NCBI GenBank assembly: GCA_016722075.1
Contig: JADKGW010000001.1
Span: 4,960,001-5,024,000, forward strand
Direction: 5' to 3'
Source of the DNA: Candidatus Kouleothrix ribensis
Lineage (GTDB): Bacteria > Chloroflexota > Chloroflexia > Chloroflexales > Roseiflexaceae
Length of the DNA stretch: 64,000 nt
Shown: positions 17,216-28,641 of the stretch, piece after piece
How the letters are laid out: the number at the start of each line of letters is the position of its first letter
Position numbering within the stretch: position 1 is the first letter of the stretch
Notes under the pieces: model-generated
Databases searched by the model: none
What the model was told of the DNA's origin: nothing
What the model saw: the letters and a program-made list of their open reading frames with translations, nothing else
Program-made: the position numbers and the translations under genes

Positions 17216-19996
17216 ATGTCTATACCACTATTAGCCACGAAGCTGTATATCCCCCCACTGCGGCCGAATGTCGTCGCCCGCCCGCGCCTGGTCGAGCGGC
17301 TTCACGAGGGCCGGCAGCGCCGGCTGACCCTGATCTCGGCCCCGGCCGGCTTTGGCAAAACCACGCTGGTGAGCGAGTGGATCGCTTCGCTCAGCGCCGA
17401 GCCATATCAAACCGATCAAACCCACAGCTTCAACCTGGCCTGGTTGTCGCTAGACGAAGCGGATAACGATCCTACACGCTTCCTAACCTACCTCGTCGCG
17501 GCATTGCAGACGATTGTGCCAGCAGCCGGCACAGGCGTGTTAGAGATGCTCCTATCGCCGCAGCCGCCGCCATCTGAAGCCATCCTAACCACCCTGCTCA
17601 ACAACATCACGAGCTTCCCCGGCCATGTTGCGATCGTCCTCGACGACTATCATGTGATTGATGCCAAAGCGGTTGGCATTGCCCTCACCTTCCTGCTCGA
17701 GCACCTGCCACCCCAGCTGCACCTGATCATCACCACCCGTGAGGATCCCCAGCTGCCGCTGGCCCGGCTACGCGCCCGCGGCCAATTGACCGAGCTGCGC
17801 GCCGCCGATCTGCGCTTTACCCCGGCCGAAGCCGCCGGATTTCTCAACCAGGTGATGGAGCTGAACCTCGCCGTAGAGCATGTGAGCGCCCTCGAAACGC
17901 GCACCGAAGGCTGGGTCGCCGGCCTGCAACTGGCGGCGCTCTCGATGCGCGGGCGCACCGACGTTGCGCAGTTCGTAAAGGCCTTCGCCGGCAACAACCG
18001 CTACATCCTCGATTATCTCGTCGAAGAGGTGCTCCAACGCCAGCCCGCCCATGTGCGCAGCTTCTTACTCCAAACCTCCATTCTCGACCGGTTGAGTGGC
18101 CCGCTGTGCGATGCCGTCACCGGCCAGCACGACGGCATGGCGCAGCTGGAGGCCCTGGAGCGCGGCAACCTGTTTGTCGTGCCGCTAGACGATACACGCC
18201 ACTGGTTTCGCTATCACCGCCTCTTTGCCGATGTGCTGGCTGCCCATATGCTGCACGAGCAGCCGGCACGCATCCCAACCCTGCACCAGCAGGCCAGCGC
18301 GTGGTACGCCAGCAATGGGTTGACCGCCGAGGCGATTCGCCACGCGCTGGCCGCCCACGATTTCGCGCGCGCGGCAGGCCTGGTCGAGCTGGCCTGGCCG
18401 GCAATGGACGGGCGTTTCCAGGCCGCCGCGTGGCTGGCCTGGGCCAGGGCGCTCCCCGATACGCTGGTGCGCGCCAGGCCTGTGCTCGGGGTCGCATATG
18501 CCTGGGCCTTGCTGAACGGCGGCGAGCTCGAGGCCGCCGAGGCCCGCTTGCAAGCAGCCGAACACTGGCTAGGCCCCGCGCCAGAGCACAGCGAGCACCC
18601 GGAAGCCCAGCCGGCCGAGATGACCATCGTGGATGAAGCGCAGTTTCAAGCGCTTCCCGCATCGATCGCCACCGCACGTGCCTACCTGTCCCAGGCGCGC
18701 GGTGATATGCCTGGCTCGGTGACGTACGGCCGGCAGGCGCTTACGCTCTTACCGGCGGAAGATTATCTGCGGCGCGGGCCGGCCGCCGCGCTGCTAGGCC
18801 TGGCCGAGTGGGCCAGCGGCGACCTGGAGGCAGCCTACCGCACGCTGGCCGACGCCATGGCCGGTTTTCAGAAGGCCGGCAACCTGCATTTCGCCATCAG
18901 CATTACCTATGGCCTGGCCGATATCCGAAGGGTGCAAGGTCGCCTGTACGACGCGATCCGGTGTTATACACAGGCATTGCAGCTTGCGCTCGATCAGGGC
19001 GAGCCGCTGATCCGCGGCACTGCCGACCTCTATCTGGGGTTGAGTGAGCTACACCGCGAGCAGGCCGATCTGGAAGCCGCCACCTGGCACCTGCTGCGCA
19101 GCGAAGAGCTGGGCGAACAGGCCGCGCTACCAGATTGGCGCTATCGCCTGTGCCGCACCCAGGCGCGCTTCACAGAGGCCCAGGGCGACCTGGCCGGCGC
19201 ACTCGATCTGCTCGACCAGGCAGAGCGCCACTATTACCGGACGCCCCTACCCGACGTGCGGCCGCTCGCGGCCTTGCGGGCGCGGGTGTGGGTGGCCCAG
19301 GGCCGGCTGCACGAAGCCCGGCGCTGGGCGCAGGCACACGGCGTGTCTGTTGACGGCGAGCTGAGCTTTCTGCGCGAGTTCGAACATATCACGCTGGCGC
19401 GGGTGCTGCTTGCCGAGTATACGCGCGCGCCGGCCGGCGGCGCTATTCACCAGGCCATGCGGCTACTGGATCGCCTGCAGCAGGCGGCAGCAGCAGGAAG
19501 GATGGGCAGCGCGATCGAGATCGGGGTGCTGCAGGCGCTGGCCCACCAGGCCCAGGGCGCCTCTGCCGCCGCCCTGGCCACGCTCGAACGCGCCCTGAAG
19601 CTGGCCGAGCCGCAAGGCTACGTCCGCATCTTTGTCGACGAAGGGCCGGCGATGGCGCGCCTCCTATCGGCCGCCGCCGCGCAGGGCATTATGCCTGGCT
19701 ATATTGGGAAGCTGCTGGCTGCCTTTGCGAGCGTTGCAGCGGAGGCACCGCCGCGCACACACCACATCGATCTGCCGGCAGCCGCCCCTACCCAGCCGCT
19801 GATCGAGCCGTTGAGCACCCGCGAGCTAGAAGTGCTCCAGCTGATGGCCCAGGGTCTCTCGAATAGCGAGATCAGCACGCAGCTTTTCCTGGCTCTGAGT
19901 ACGGTCAAAGGGCACAATCGGAAGATCTTCGGCAAACTCCAGGTGCAGCGGCGCACCGAAGCCATCGCGCGCGCCCGCGCGCTCGGCCTGCTCTAG
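17216..19996 (+). CDS. MalT-type LuxR-family ATP-dependent transcriptional regulator
   Basis: This 926-residue STAND regulator has its Walker A (SAPAGFGKTT) at residues 41-50 and Walker B (AIVLDDYHVI) near 139-148. A winged-helix region follows, then a long helical TPR-like sensor domain (about 340-800). The LuxR helix-turn-helix is at residues ~863-926 (STRELEVLQLMAQGLSNSEI through STVKGHNRKIFGKLQV). Such proteins oligomerise on binding ATP and an unknown inducer and activate nearby promoters. Two DUF4386 membrane genes follow on the same strand and are plausible targets. A TTGACA/TACGAT promoter lies upstream. Confidence 0.92.
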   Translation: MSIPLLATKLYIPPLRPNVVARPRLVERLHEGRQRRLTLISAPAGFGKTTLVSEWIASLSAEPYQTDQTHSFNLAWLSLDEADNDPTRFLTYLVAALQTIVPAAGTGVLEMLLSPQPPPSEAILTTLLNNITSFPGHVAIVLDDYHVIDAKAVGIALTFLLEHLPPQLHLIITTREDPQLPLARLRARGQLTELRAADLRFTPAEAAGFLNQVMELNLAVEHVSALETRTEGWVAGLQLAALSMRGRTDVAQFVKAFAGNNRYILDYLVEEVLQRQPAHVRSFLLQTSILDRLSGPLCDAVTGQHDGMAQLEALERGNLFVVPLDDTRHWFRYHRLFADVLAAHMLHEQPARIPTLHQQASAWYASNGLTAEAIRHALAAHDFARAAGLVELAWPAMDGRFQAAAWLAWARALPDTLVRARPVLGVAYAWALLNGGELEAAEARLQAAEHWLGPAPEHSEHPEAQPAEMTIVDEAQFQALPASIATARAYLSQARGDMPGSVTYGRQALTLLPAEDYLRRGPAAALLGLAEWASGDLEAAYRTLADAMAGFQKAGNLHFAISITYGLADIRRVQGRLYDAIRCYTQALQLALDQGEPLIRGTADLYLGLSELHREQADLEAATWHLLRSEELGEQAALPDWRYRLCRTQARFTEAQGDLAGALDLLDQAERHYYRTPLPDVRPLAALRARVWVAQGRLHEARRWAQAHGVSVDGELSFLREFEHITLARVLLAEYTRAPAGGAIHQAMRLLDRLQQAAAAGRMGSAIEIGVLQALAHQAQGASAAALATLERALKLAEPQGYVRIFVDEGPAMARLLSAAAAQGIMPGYIGKLLAAFASVAAEAPPRTHHIDLPAAAPTQPLIEPLSTRELEVLQLMAQGLSNSEISTQLFLALSTVKGHNRKIFGKLQVQRRTEAIARARALGLL

Positions 19997-20323
19997 CCGC
20001 CCGGCGGTAGCCCAACCAGCCCGATCGTTCGCGTGAAGAATCGTTGCGCGAGCGCATTGGGGCGCCATGCGCCCGCATGGCCCGGCCGCTTGCTCCTGGC
20101 GCGCGTGCGCGGCAAAAACACCCGCGTGAAGAGTAGCAGTACCCCCAACAATACCTCAAACAGTCCTTTAGTGTCTGTACCGCAATACCGTATTGCCGCT
20201 ATGCTGCTAACAGATCGAGCAAGTGGCTACTTCGCGGGGCCTCGCCCCGCAAGCGCCCTATTTCCAACTACGTGCAATCGGTATGTATTCGAAGATCCCC
20301 AGGTGAACCGAAGGAGCAAACCA
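19997..20323. other. Spacer between the LuxR-type regulator and the first DUF4386 gene
   Basis: The frame of the downstream gene stays open into this stretch, but there is no homology. It holds half of the tgcgctc-type palindrome (gcgagcgcattgg near 20048-20060) and a 7-bp-arm hairpin with loop ctc at 20234-20250. No promoter or terminator was recognised with confidence. Confidence 0.5.
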
Positions 20324-21085
20324 GTGGAATCTACTTCTGTGACGCTCGGAAACATGCAGCCGGCGCTGCGCAGCGCCAGGCGCTCGCCACGCGCCCTGGC
20401 CCGGCTCGCGGGCATCTTGTATCTCGTGATCACGATCGCCGCGATCGTCGCGCATGGCTATGTGCCCGCGCAACTTATTGTGGCCGGCGATGCCGCGGCA
20501 ACAGCCAACCACATTCTGGCCGCCGAGCCGCTCTTCCGCATCGGTATCGGTAGCGAAGTGATCATCTTGCTGTGTGAGGTTGTGCTATCGATCATTCTGT
20601 ATATTCTGCTCAAGCCGGTCAGCACAACTCTGTCGCTGGTTGCGCTGGTTTTCAGGCTGGCAATGACTACGATTCACGCGATCAATCTACTCAACTCGTT
20701 TATTGTGCTGCTCTTGCTCGGTGGTGACGGCTATCTGGCGGCGTTTAGTGCCGATCAGGTGCATGCGCTCGTGTTGCTGTTCCTCAATGCGCATCAGTAT
20801 GGCTTCACGATCGGCATTGTCTTTTTTGCCCCGCATGTGGCCGTGCTCGGGTATTTGATCGTCAAGTCGGGGTACTTTCCCCGAATCTTCGGCATCTTGT
20901 TTATGCTGGCTGCGTGTGGCTATCTGATCAATAGTACCGCGTTGCTGTTCGTCCCCGGCTATGGCACAACCCCGGCCTTTATCGCACTCCCGATCGCGCT
21001 TGCGGAGATTGCGTTTCCCCTATGGCTGCTCATCAAGGGGGTCAATGCCGAGCAGTGGAACAAGCGCGCGCTGGCGGTTGCCTGA
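20324..21085 (+). CDS. DUF4386-family integral membrane protein
   Basis: This 253-residue protein has about six hydrophobic helices; the first is RLAGILYLVITIAAIVAHGY. It shows the spacing and LAGILYL opening of the DUF4386 family, whose function is unknown. The GTG at 20324 was chosen because AAGGAG sits seven bases upstream, although the frame is open for another 97 codons. The C-terminus ends PLWLLIKGVNAEQWNKRA, typical of the family (LLxKGVN). It is followed 154 bases later by a second, diverged member. Confidence 0.8.
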   Translation: MESTSVTLGNMQPALRSARRSPRALARLAGILYLVITIAAIVAHGYVPAQLIVAGDAAATANHILAAEPLFRIGIGSEVIILLCEVVLSIILYILLKPVSTTLSLVALVFRLAMTTIHAINLLNSFIVLLLLGGDGYLAAFSADQVHALVLLFLNAHQYGFTIGIVFFAPHVAVLGYLIVKSGYFPRIFGILFMLAACGYLINSTALLFVPGYGTTPAFIALPIALAEIAFPLWLLIKGVNAEQWNKRALAVA

Positions 21086-21239
21086 GCCGCACCACGATGG
21101 CCCTGATCTAGCCATACGTCCGCTTCCCAGGCAGGTGCCGGCTGCATTGGAAGTGGCCGAATGAGACCTATTGGCGTAAACCCTGGCCCGGCCCATGCAA
21201 CGGATCTGACACGATCGAATAGCTACAAGGAGCACAGCG

Positions 21240-21947
21240 ATGATAACCAAAGCCGCCCACACCTACCGAACGACCGCACGAGTCGTGGGGGTAGTATACC
21301 TGGCCGGGTTTGTTGTCGGCATTGCCGGGAACATGCTGATCCAATCCATACTTGGCGCGCCGAACCGCCTCGCCGCAGTTTCGGCCAACAGCACGACAGT
21401 AGCAATCGGCGCAATCCTCTGGTTGCTGGCCGTGGTTGGCGACGCCGCTCACGGGGTTCTGATGTTCCCGGTGCTGAAGCAACAGAGTGAGCGCATGGCT
21501 GTGGGCTACCTCGCTGCCAGGATCGTTGACGCCATCTTCATTGCGATCATGGTGCTCTTCGTGCTGGTGCAAATACCATTGGGCGGCGCGTATGTGAATG
21601 CCGCCGACGCGCCCTATCTACAGGCCCTGAGTACGCTGTTCTCACAAGCACAGCTGTATGCCTACGAGCTCGGCATGAGCGCGCTTGGGCTGGCTGGCCT
21701 GATGCTCTGCACCACGCTCTACCAGGCACGGTTGGTGCCGCGCTGGCTGGCCATCTGGGGCCTGGTTGGGTACGCGATCATTTTGTGCGGGATGCTGTCG
21801 GCGGTGATGGGCTCCGGCCTGGGGGATCTTTCCTCGATCCCAGGTGGCCTGTGGGAGGTGTTCGCCGGAGTGTGGCTGATCGTCAAGGGGTTCAACGCCG
21901 CCGCCGCGCCCGGCACCGGCAGCCTGGCCGAATCACTGGCACCCTAG
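21240..21947 (+). CDS. DUF4386-family integral membrane protein, second copy
   Basis: This 235-residue membrane protein has about six transmembrane helices and the same architecture as the preceding gene (RVVGVVYLAGFVVGIAGNML at the start, VWLIVKGFNAAA at the end). The sequence is clearly diverged, so this is not a recent duplication. A strong AAGGAG precedes the ATG. Function is unknown. The pair directly downstream of an ATP-dependent regulator suggests a small inducible membrane module. Confidence 0.82.
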   Translation: MITKAAHTYRTTARVVGVVYLAGFVVGIAGNMLIQSILGAPNRLAAVSANSTTVAIGAILWLLAVVGDAAHGVLMFPVLKQQSERMAVGYLAARIVDAIFIAIMVLFVLVQIPLGGAYVNAADAPYLQALSTLFSQAQLYAYELGMSALGLAGLMLCTTLYQARLVPRWLAIWGLVGYAIILCGMLSAVMGSGLGDLSSIPGGLWEVFAGVWLIVKGFNAAAAPGTGSLAESLAP

Positions 21948-21971
21948 CCCAGATCCAGCCGGTTCGACTGC

Positions 21972-22004
21972 TCGCTGGTTGCGCTCTACGAGCGCAACCA
22001 GCGA
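21972..22004. repeat. Perfect palindrome, 15-bp arms, loop tac
   Basis: The left arm 21972-21986 and right arm 21990-22004 are exact reverse complements, with core tgcgctc-tac-gagcgca. It lies between the convergent DUF4386 and glmS genes and could terminate both, though no T-run follows. Confidence 0.85.
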
Positions 22005-22037
22005 ACACATACCCAGCCTGAAGTGCCAGGCCGGCGC

Positions 22038-23882
<1,845 letters not shown>

Positions 23883-24538
23883 GGTGTGCTCCTTATTTTT
23901 CTTGAAACCAGGCTGTTTGGCAGATCCGGCGCGATGCGCAGACGAAGAGACATGCAGACGATCGCATGTCGCGTGTCTCGCTCGTTGCGCCGGGAAGCAG
24001 CAGCAGGCCGGGGCGCTGTGTGGCCCTGCATTACCGCAGATGGTGTGGTGCGCACTGCGGCCGCTTTGCTCCGCCCGTCGCCGGGTGGGTTTGGCTGGCC
24101 GCTTGCAGGCGGTGGCGCGCCTGGGAGGCATCCGCTGATCTGTCGATTTTCCGATCAGGCCGCAGTTTGCAGCACGTTGCTTTGCGTATCGTCGTTATGT
24201 AGCGTATCGACAATACTGCTGGCCGCTGCTGCTGGCTGCTGGCTGCTCGTTGGCCCCACCTCGCGATGGGGAACCTCCACCTCGTCAGCTGAGGCGGCGC
24301 TACGCGCGCCCCAGCCCATGCGCTTGGTTTGTCTGTCGTTGGCCAGGCACCTCCATTCGCGCCCTGCAATCGCTTCAATACCAGGAGTTATGCGGTGGCC
24401 CGCGTTGCGGGCAATTGCTGCCTGCGGCAGCGCGGGTCGCCGCGTGCGTCCTGCCACTCCATGCAGTATATCATGCAATCCGCGCGCGCCTAATGATATG
24501 GCACTGAGCCGGGGGCTACACTCCAGCCAATCCGCGCG
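23883..24538. other. Long spacer upstream of glmS
   Basis: These 656 bases hold no gene that can be supported; open frames here lack homology and ribosome sites. A small hairpin (gacatgc/gcatgtc, 23949-23970) and a low-complexity gctgctggctgct stretch near 24220-24246 are present. The glmS promoter must lie here but no clear -35/-10 pair was found. Confidence 0.5.
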
Positions 24539-27154
24539 CTACGGCGTCGGGGTTGCGGCGGCGGGCGTGCCGGCCGGTGCCGCCAGCGGGCGCGGGCGAT
24601 CGGGCAGCGTGCCACGCAGGATCTGGCCGCCATTGACCAGGTAGAGCACCGGGCGTGCACCGCCGGTGTCGATGTACATGCTGGTCAGCTGATCGAGCTG
24701 GTATGGGCTATCCGGGCGCGCGCGGAGCTGCTGGATGATCGTGCCGGTCTTTTTGTCCAGCTCGATGATCCGCTGGTTGAAGTCGATCAAGAAGATCGAG
24801 CCGCGCTCGGGCGTGTCGCCGGTGACGAAGAAGCCGGCGGTGGTGACGAGCGGCGGGTTGATGCCCTGCGGCACAATCTCGCGCTGAAACACACCCCCGC
24901 TGAACACCAGCATGCGGCCGTCGGGCTTGAGCAGGTATACATCGCCGTCGATCGCGATATCGAGGGCGTTCTCGGTGCGCTGGCCACCAAATTCCTTGAT
25001 CCATGGGTCGGGGAATTGGCCATAGCTGCCGCTGAAATACTTCTGAATCTGATCCGACGAGGCCCCCCCACCCCAGACATACAGGTTGCCGCCATAGTTC
25101 ACCGCGCGGAAGCGCTCGTTCACGCGGCCCCACGTCTCGCTGCCGGCCAGCGCATTGTAGCCCCACGAGTCGCCGTTGCGGAAGTAGAACGTGAACGGGC
25201 CGGCCTCGCCCGTCTGTGCCACAGCAGCGATGTTGTCTTCGCGCCATGCCTGCGACTTGACCTTCCCCACGACATTCGGCCCAACCGTATCCTCGGGCCG
25301 CAGCATCGGCTCGAGCGCCCCGCCCGAGCGCGGCATGCGGTAGAGCACGCCGGCGTTGGTGTCGAGCAGGTAGATGCTCGCGAATGCGGCGGTGTTTGTG
25401 ATGCCCTGCGGCGGCGGCGGCACCACCACGCTCTCGAATAGGCCGGCCGGCACCGGGTGCTGCGCGATCAGCGTCAGGTCGTCGAAGTAGGTCAGTCGCT
25501 GGAGCGTGGCCTGCGCCCGCTCGTACTCGCGCTCGAGCTCCTCGTAGCGCTGGCGATTCTCGAGCGTGCCGGTGATTGCGCCGGTGTTGCGCACATCGGC
25601 CAGCGCAATCGCTGCCGCGTCGAGCAGCGCCGGCGCCGACTGTTCATCGGCCGCGCGTAGGGCCGCGACGGCGGTAGCCGCGCTGCCCAGCGTGTCGTCG
25701 GCGCGGCGCTGGGTGATCTCGCGCGAGAGGTTTAGGCCATACAGCACCGCCGCAGCCACGATCAGGATCAGCACCAGGAACCACTGCCATGGGAACGGCG
25801 GCGCCTGCCGGCGGTACGATAGCCCGGCGCGCCGGCGCGGCAGCGCGCGCGGCGGTGGCCGGCGCAGGCGGCGGCGCCGGCTCATGCCACTGATCGCGTC
25901 GACGATACGGCTGAACGGCTGGGCGATCCGTTCGCCGAGGGTTGGCGCGAGTGCCGGCTCGTCGCCGCGCTGGTTATACGATCGGCCAAGCGCGGCCATG
26001 CCCGGTGTATCGCTCAGATCGATCCGCCGCTCGCTACGCGCCGACCCGAATGGATCGTCCTCGCCCAGCAAGCTCGACGGCGGCAGCTCTTCTTGCTCGC
26101 TCACGCGCACCGGCGGCGCACCCAGGCGCGTCCGCCGCTCAAGCCGCTCCTGATCGCCCCGCGTGGCCAGGTCTTCGCCCAGATCGAGCGGGCGCGGCAG
26201 TGGTAGCGGGTCGGCGCGGTAGGCCGGCTCGTCGGGCAGCTGGGCCAGCCGCTCTTGCTCGCGGCTGGCCTGCTCGATGCGCGTGTCGGCGCGGCGCTGC
26301 TGAGTCTGCGCGCCTGGGCGGCGCAGCAGCAGGGTGGCATCGCCGGTGATGCGGCTGGCCCAACTCCCAACGCTGCGCAGCACCAGGCGCCCACGCTCGC
26401 TGATACCCGCGCGGCTGAGTGGCTCGGCCTGGGCCGCAGGGCTGAGCGCCGGCCTGAGCATTACCACCAGGCCATGGGCCTCGGCCAGCTGATGCCGCGC
26501 GCACAGCTCGGCCAGCCCGGCGGCAATATCGGCGGTGACGGGCGCGCGTAGCACGCGCTGCGCCTCGGGCTGATCGAGCAGCGGCGCCAGATTGCCGGTG
26601 CTGATCAGCAGCACGTCGCCGGGGTTCAGCGCCGCGCGGTAGAATTCAGGCTCGATCGACAAGCTGGCACCCACCGCGCTCAGCTTGAACCCGACCGCCC
26701 CGCCAGCCGCCGCAGGCGGCAGCGGCGGCAGTGCGCGCAGGCGCGTGCCGGCGAATACAAACGCCTGCGCCGGCCGCACCTGGGCGATGTACAGGTCGCT
26801 GCCTTTCACCACCGCACAGGTTACGCCAACCACCGCACGCTTTTGTGGCGGGGCGCTGAAATTCTGATCGTACAGCGCCTTGTTCGCCGCGCTCATGGCT
26901 TTGCGCAACGACGATGTGACACTATACGAGCTGTCGCTGTAGAACAGGCGCCCGATCGTCTGCATCACCAGCTGGCATGCGTCGCGCCCGCGCGCCACGT
27001 CCTGGTCGGTTTCGGCCACAAGATACAGCCGGCCTTTGCGCGCCTCGGGCGCAAACAAGCCGGCCGGCGCAGCCTCCAGCACCATGTCGCTGGTTGGCTG
27101 ATAGATGCCGCTGATGAGCCCGAACTGGCTCGACTGCGCTTCGAACGGGGGCAT
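24539..27154 (-). CDS. PP2C-like pseudophosphatase / membrane / beta-propeller protein
   Basis: This 871-residue protein has three parts. Residues 1 to about 255 follow the PP2C phosphatase outline (GRLYLVAETDQDVARGRDAC, AVVGVTCAVVKGSDLYIAQV, GDVLLISTGNLAPLL), but the metal-binding aspartates of the usual VADGMGG and TDG motifs are replaced, so catalysis is doubtful. A charged, arginine-rich linker and one membrane helix (FPWQWFLVLILIVAAAVLYG, about 453-473) follow. The C-terminal ~270 residues look like a propeller of repeated strands (NTNAGVLYRMPRSGG, DGDVYLLKPDGRMLVFSGG), placed outside the membrane. A coiled-coil-like segment lies between helix and propeller. Function is unknown; a signalling or adhesion role is an inference. 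Confidence 0.72.
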   Translation of the reverse strand: MPPFEAQSSQFGLISGIYQPTSDMVLEAAPAGLFAPEARKGRLYLVAETDQDVARGRDACQLVMQTIGRLFYSDSSYSVTSSLRKAMSAANKALYDQNFSAPPQKRAVVGVTCAVVKGSDLYIAQVRPAQAFVFAGTRLRALPPLPPAAAGGAVGFKLSAVGASLSIEPEFYRAALNPGDVLLISTGNLAPLLDQPEAQRVLRAPVTADIAAGLAELCARHQLAEAHGLVVMLRPALSPAAQAEPLSRAGISERGRLVLRSVGSWASRITGDATLLLRRPGAQTQQRRADTRIEQASREQERLAQLPDEPAYRADPLPLPRPLDLGEDLATRGDQERLERRTRLGAPPVRVSEQEELPPSSLLGEDDPFGSARSERRIDLSDTPGMAALGRSYNQRGDEPALAPTLGERIAQPFSRIVDAISGMSRRRRLRRPPPRALPRRRAGLSYRRQAPPFPWQWFLVLILIVAAAVLYGLNLSREITQRRADDTLGSAATAVAALRAADEQSAPALLDAAAIALADVRNTGAITGTLENRQRYEELEREYERAQATLQRLTYFDDLTLIAQHPVPAGLFESVVVPPPPQGITNTAAFASIYLLDTNAGVLYRMPRSGGALEPMLRPEDTVGPNVVGKVKSQAWREDNIAAVAQTGEAGPFTFYFRNGDSWGYNALAGSETWGRVNERFRAVNYGGNLYVWGGGASSDQIQKYFSGSYGQFPDPWIKEFGGQRTENALDIAIDGDVYLLKPDGRMLVFSGGVFQREIVPQGINPPLVTTAGFFVTGDTPERGSIFLIDFNQRIIELDKKTGTIIQQLRARPDSPYQLDQLTSMYIDTGGARPVLYLVNGGQILRGTLPDRPRPLAAPAGTPAAATPTP

Positions 27155-27406
27155 TGGTTTCTTCCCAAATTGCTGGTAAAGCCTGCAAATTATACCACGG
27201 CCCGCAGGCGCCGCGCTCAACCACTGCCGCCCACAGGCATGGGGGCCGCTGCCGGCTGATGCACATCGGCTGGCCTGTGTTCGCGCCGAGGCATATGCAG
27301 TGAGGGCGCGTGGCGTTTATAAGGGTGGTGCGAACTGCCCTAATGCGGCAGACTCAAGTGCCGAAAAGCGCGGGGCATTGTGCGCTTGGGGCGTGCTCGA
27401 ACCGGC

Positions 27407-28486
27407 TCAATCGGGCTGCACCGTACGGTTGCGGCTCGTGCGCTCACGCGTCAGCCAGACATACGCCAGCGCCGTGCCTGGCAGCAGCAGCCAGAAGTTC
27501 AGCAGGCGAAAGATGATCGCCGCAGGAATGGCGGCCGGGCCGACGGCTAGAAAGCCCAGCACCGCCGCCAGGATCGTCTCGATCGTGCCGCCGCCGCCGG
27601 GCAGCACGTTGAACAGGCTGGTGATCAGGGCTGCGCCAAACGCGGCCAGCACTACCGCGAACGAGGTGTGTACCCCCAGGCTCAGCAAGATCAGCAGCAT
27701 CGCCAGGCTGTGGCCGCACAGCGCCAGCAGCTGGATGCCGATCAGACCAGCCAGTGTGCTGCGATTCTCGATCATCAGCGCGCGCCCGCGCTCGATCCGC
27801 TCGGCCAGATCGCGCACCCAGGCCCGATTGCCCGGATGCCCGCTCAGCCGCGCCAGCCTGGCCCCGAGCGGCTGTAGGCGCCGTGCCAGTGCCGGTGCGC
27901 CCTGCGCTAACCCAATTGCGCCAATCACCAGCACGGCGATCACACTCAGCCCGATCAGCAGTGGCACCACAAACGCCGCCCCTGCTACGCCGGCAGTTAC
28001 GCTATGCACCGAGAGATAGATCAAGCTGAAGAGTGCGATTAGCGTCATCGCCGACGAGTAGCTGATCAGCTCGAGCGTTGCCACCAGCGCTGTGGTGCCA
28101 AGCGCAACGCCGCGCCGCCGAAAGGTAGTGACTAAAAACGCGTAGCTGCCGACCCCACCGGCCGGCATCGACTGGCTGATTATAATCGCTACCAGTGCGG
28201 TCAGCCAGGCCCGCAGCGTACCGATCCGGTAGCCCTGCGCCCGCAGCGCCACCCGAAAGACCTGGCCGCTGACCATGTAGCTGGCCAGAATAACCGCCAG
28301 CGCTGCGGCCAGCCAGATCGGCTGGGCGTCGCGCGCCAGGCCGAGCGCCTCGATCAACCAGGCCCAGTTGTACACCACAAGCCAGATCACTCCGCCGGTC
28401 ATTAGCAGCCCCAGCAGCACACGCCAGCGTGCGGCATACGCTTTCGGCGGCTTTGGCTGCGCCAGTGGCTCGATTGGCTGCTCCAT
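27407..28486 (-). CDS. Lysylphosphatidylglycerol synthase TM-region family protein (UPF0104)
   Basis: This 359-residue polytopic membrane protein has seven or eight hydrophobic helices and the family motif region SQSMPAGGVGSYAFL near residue 108. A second marker is NVLPGGGGTIETILAAVLGF in the C-terminal third. These match PF03706/COG0392, a family including the flippase half of MprF and many uncharacterised lipid-handling proteins. No synthase domain is attached, so a lipid translocase or glycan-lipid function is inferred. The ATG at 28486 follows AAGGA; a GTG three bases upstream is an alternative. Confidence 0.82.
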   Translation of the reverse strand: MEQPIEPLAQPKPPKAYAARWRVLLGLLMTGGVIWLVVYNWAWLIEALGLARDAQPIWLAAALAVILASYMVSGQVFRVALRAQGYRIGTLRAWLTALVAIIISQSMPAGGVGSYAFLVTTFRRRGVALGTTALVATLELISYSSAMTLIALFSLIYLSVHSVTAGVAGAAFVVPLLIGLSVIAVLVIGAIGLAQGAPALARRLQPLGARLARLSGHPGNRAWVRDLAERIERGRALMIENRSTLAGLIGIQLLALCGHSLAMLLILLSLGVHTSFAVVLAAFGAALITSLFNVLPGGGGTIETILAAVLGFLAVGPAAIPAAIIFRLLNFWLLLPGTALAYVWLTRERTSRNRTVQPD

Positions 28487-28641
28487 CACTGCGATCCTTG
28501 CTGTGCATAGCCAGGTTTCGCGCTACGCCGGTTGTTTCCGGTGCCGGCCGAGTCTGCGCAGGCAAGCGTTCGGTGGGTGCCGCGCTGCGTGTTCGGTAAG
28601 ACGCTGGCAGCCAGTGCGAAGGTTGCAGGGGTGCGCTGGCG

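Noticed and set aside
23886..24644. 252-codon plus-strand frame upstream of glmS
   Set aside because: No homology, no ribosome site, composition like out-of-frame GC-rich DNA, and it runs antisense into the propeller gene.
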